Positions 51,570-52,539 of a DNA stretch of 52,539 nt are shown piece by piece. A program made the translations under genes and the position numbers. Source of the DNA: Terriglobia bacterium. Lineage in GTDB: Bacteria; Acidobacteriota; Terriglobia; UBA7540. Every line of letters begins with the position of its first letter. Position 1 is the first letter of the stretch. Location: NCBI GenBank assembly GCA_020073545.1, contig JAIQEZ010000014.1, forward strand, positions 1 to 52,539, given 5' to 3'. Under the pieces are notes generated by a model. It was not told the DNA's origin. It saw only the letters and a list, made by a program, of their open reading frames with translations, and did no database searches.

Positions 51570-51598
51570 CCCGCGGGGTTACCCTGTAACCTCGCGGG
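51570..51598. promoter_or_regulatory. Strong hairpin in the divergent leader region
   Basis: CCCGCG, one G:U-type position, GGTTAC, three-base loop CCT, GTAACC, CGCGGG: a 13-bp near-perfect stem between the divergent DUF5666 gene (start 51536) and TonB receptor (start 51660). It would lie in the leader of one of them or block read-through of both. No U-tract follows. Confidence 0.5.
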
Positions 51599-51659
51599 TC
51601 TGGAAAACGTACTCACAGGTTGAAGGTCTCGGAATCACACCGGGTGGAGTGTCTCGCGC

Positions 51660-52539
51660 GTGCCGCTGTGGAATGCAACCAGATACGTTAGGTCTCTTTG
51701 GGCGCTCGTCGCCCTTGGGGTTTTGGCCCCGAGCCTGCTGTTCGGCCAAACCGCCACATCGGGGACGATCGTGGGGCACGTGCGTGGCCCCGGGGGAGTC
51801 TCCGTTCCGGGCGCGACCGTCCAGCTCACCAATCCGCAAACCGGCGAGCGCAAAGAGACCTGGACCGACGAAGCAGGCAATTACACTTTCAATGGACTCA
51901 ATCCGGGAAGCTACCGCTTGGCGGTGTCATTGGTAGGATTCCGTCCAGACTTGCGCGAACCCGTGCCCGTGAGTCCAGGCACGATCCTCAAGGTCAACGT
52001 GGCGCTGGTCTTCGCGATGCCGGAGGGCGGCGCGCCGCAACCGGCGCAGACTGGGGCGCGCCCCGCAGGCAATCCGGCAGCCCTGCCGGGAGAGAGGCTC
52101 GGTCGTCAGCAGAGTCCCAGCGATTTGGAGAATTCTCCTGGCGAGGGGGTAGGTCCGGGTGGGGGAGCGGGAGCCGTTCGCATCGCCGAAGGCGCGGGCA
52201 TGGAGAATCCCGTCTCCGCCGAGCCCGTGACCGAAGAAGTTGACACCTCCACAAGCGCGGCCAACTCTTTCCTGCTTGCCGGGGGGACTGGCAACGTGCC
52301 CGCTCCAGGGGAAGAAGGGGGGCGCGGCGGGCGCGGTCGAATGCCGGGTGGACCGCAAGAGATGGCTCCAGGCTTTGGCGGAGGCGGGTTCGGCGGCGGG
52401 CCTGGAGGAGGCTTCGGCGGTGGCCCAGGGGGCGGCTTTGACGGCGGGCCCATGATGATGGGCGGCGGAGCCCGCAACTGGGGGCGCAATCGTGCGCAGG
52501 TGAACCGCATTCGCGGCAACATGGTGGAGCAGTACACAA
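51660..52539 (+). CDS. TonB-dependent receptor with carboxypeptidase-like domain (partial, runs off window)
   Basis: Frame from GTG 51660 (GGTGGAG site some 12 bases upstream) stays open to the window end, 293 residues visible. Signal peptide region VRSLWALVALGVLAPSLLFG, then a carboxypeptidase-regulatory-like domain (GTIVGHVRGPGGVSVPGATV through VNVALVF), a Pro/Ala/Gly-rich linker, and a strongly glycine-rich stretch with GFGGGPGGG-type repeats at about residues 240-265. It ends with NRAQVNRIRGNMVEQYT, the start of a receptor region I recognise from acidobacterial Oar-like proteins. The 3' end lies outside the window, so the barrel is not seen. Confidence 0.82.
   Translation, partial: MPLWNATRYVRSLWALVALGVLAPSLLFGQTATSGTIVGHVRGPGGVSVPGATVQLTNPQTGERKETWTDEAGNYTFNGLNPGSYRLAVSLVGFRPDLREPVPVSPGTILKVNVALVFAMPEGGAPQPAQTGARPAGNPAALPGERLGRQQSPSDLENSPGEGVGPGGGAGAVRIAEGAGMENPVSAEPVTEEVDTSTSAANSFLLAGGTGNVPAPGEEGGRGGRGRMPGGPQEMAPGFGGGGFGGGPGGGFGGGPGGGFDGGPMMMGGGARNWGRNRAQVNRIRGNMVEQYT

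Overview
The window looks like a chromosomal stretch of a high-GC, Gram-negative soil or sediment bacterium, most likely an acidobacterium (phylum Acidobacteriota). This placement is inferred from gene content; no similarity search was possible. The main pointers are two large Oar-type TonB-dependent receptors with an N-terminal carboxypeptidase-like domain, futalosine-route menaquinone genes (mqnA, mqnC), DUF2911 and DUF5666 secreted proteins, multihaem cytochromes with a b6-type quinol oxidase, and many short dispersed palindromes. I saw no tRNA, rRNA, CRISPR array, prophage or intact insertion sequence.

Layout. 1-385: heptanucleotide repeat array and dispersed palindromes. 386-4055 (minus): pyruvate dehydrogenase operon pdhA-pdhB-pdhC, with structured palindromes in both gaps. 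4432-5247: unknown protein. 5664-11202 (plus): respiratory block with two 70-residue monohaem cytochromes flanking a six-haem NapC/NirT-like membrane cytochrome, then Rieske protein, fused b6/subunit IV cytochrome b and a nine-haem membrane-anchored cytochrome. 11440-16103 (minus): ADP-forming acyl-CoA synthetase, zinc alcohol dehydrogenase, Tat-exported sugar isomerase-like protein. 16268-19027 (plus): PIG-L/LmbE-type deacetylase with a long N-terminal extension, and a zinc-ribbon membrane protein. 19050-23024 (minus): galactose operon (symporter, 69-residue membrane protein, galT, galK). 23346-26134 (minus): MarR regulator, nitroreductase, DoxX and pirin, apparently one quinone/electrophile stress regulon with a shared promoter element. 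26434-27037: BrnT/BrnA toxin-antitoxin pair. 27210-29105: mqnC and mqnA. 29275-31900: two tandem paralogous secreted proteins. 32160-36243: surface polysaccharide genes (glycosyltransferase relic, MurJ/Wzx-like flippase, O-antigen ligase-like protein, methyltransferase). 36364-42114: DUF2752, TM2, DUF2911, lon and an MFS exporter. 42338-42694: relic of a 2-oxoacid:ferredoxin oxidoreductase beta subunit. 43042-52539: TonB receptor, coiled-coil membrane protein, small membrane protein, secreted barrel-like protein, DUF5666 protein and the start of a second TonB receptor that runs off the window.

How it fits together. MqnA and MqnC make menaquinone, the likely electron donor for the Rieske/b6-type complex. 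There the usual cytochrome c1 or f appears to be replaced by a nine-haem cytochrome, and a NapC-type six-haem protein offers a second route from quinol to the periplasm. No catalytic terminal reductase is encoded beside them, so the acceptor is unknown. TonB receptors, the galactose operon and the carbohydrate-related secreted proteins suggest a polymer- or sugar-scavenging heterotroph that oxidises pyruvate by the dehydrogenase complex; the ferredoxin-dependent alternative survives here only as a fragment.

The strongest leads are (i) the quinol-oxidising multihaem block, (ii) a roughly 109-bp inverted-repeat element seen twice, each time supplying the TAG stop of the neighbouring gene, (iii) a marR gene that appears to be transcribed without a leader, with a matching element in the nitroreductase promoter, and (iv) a cloverleaf-like palindrome inside the pdh operon.
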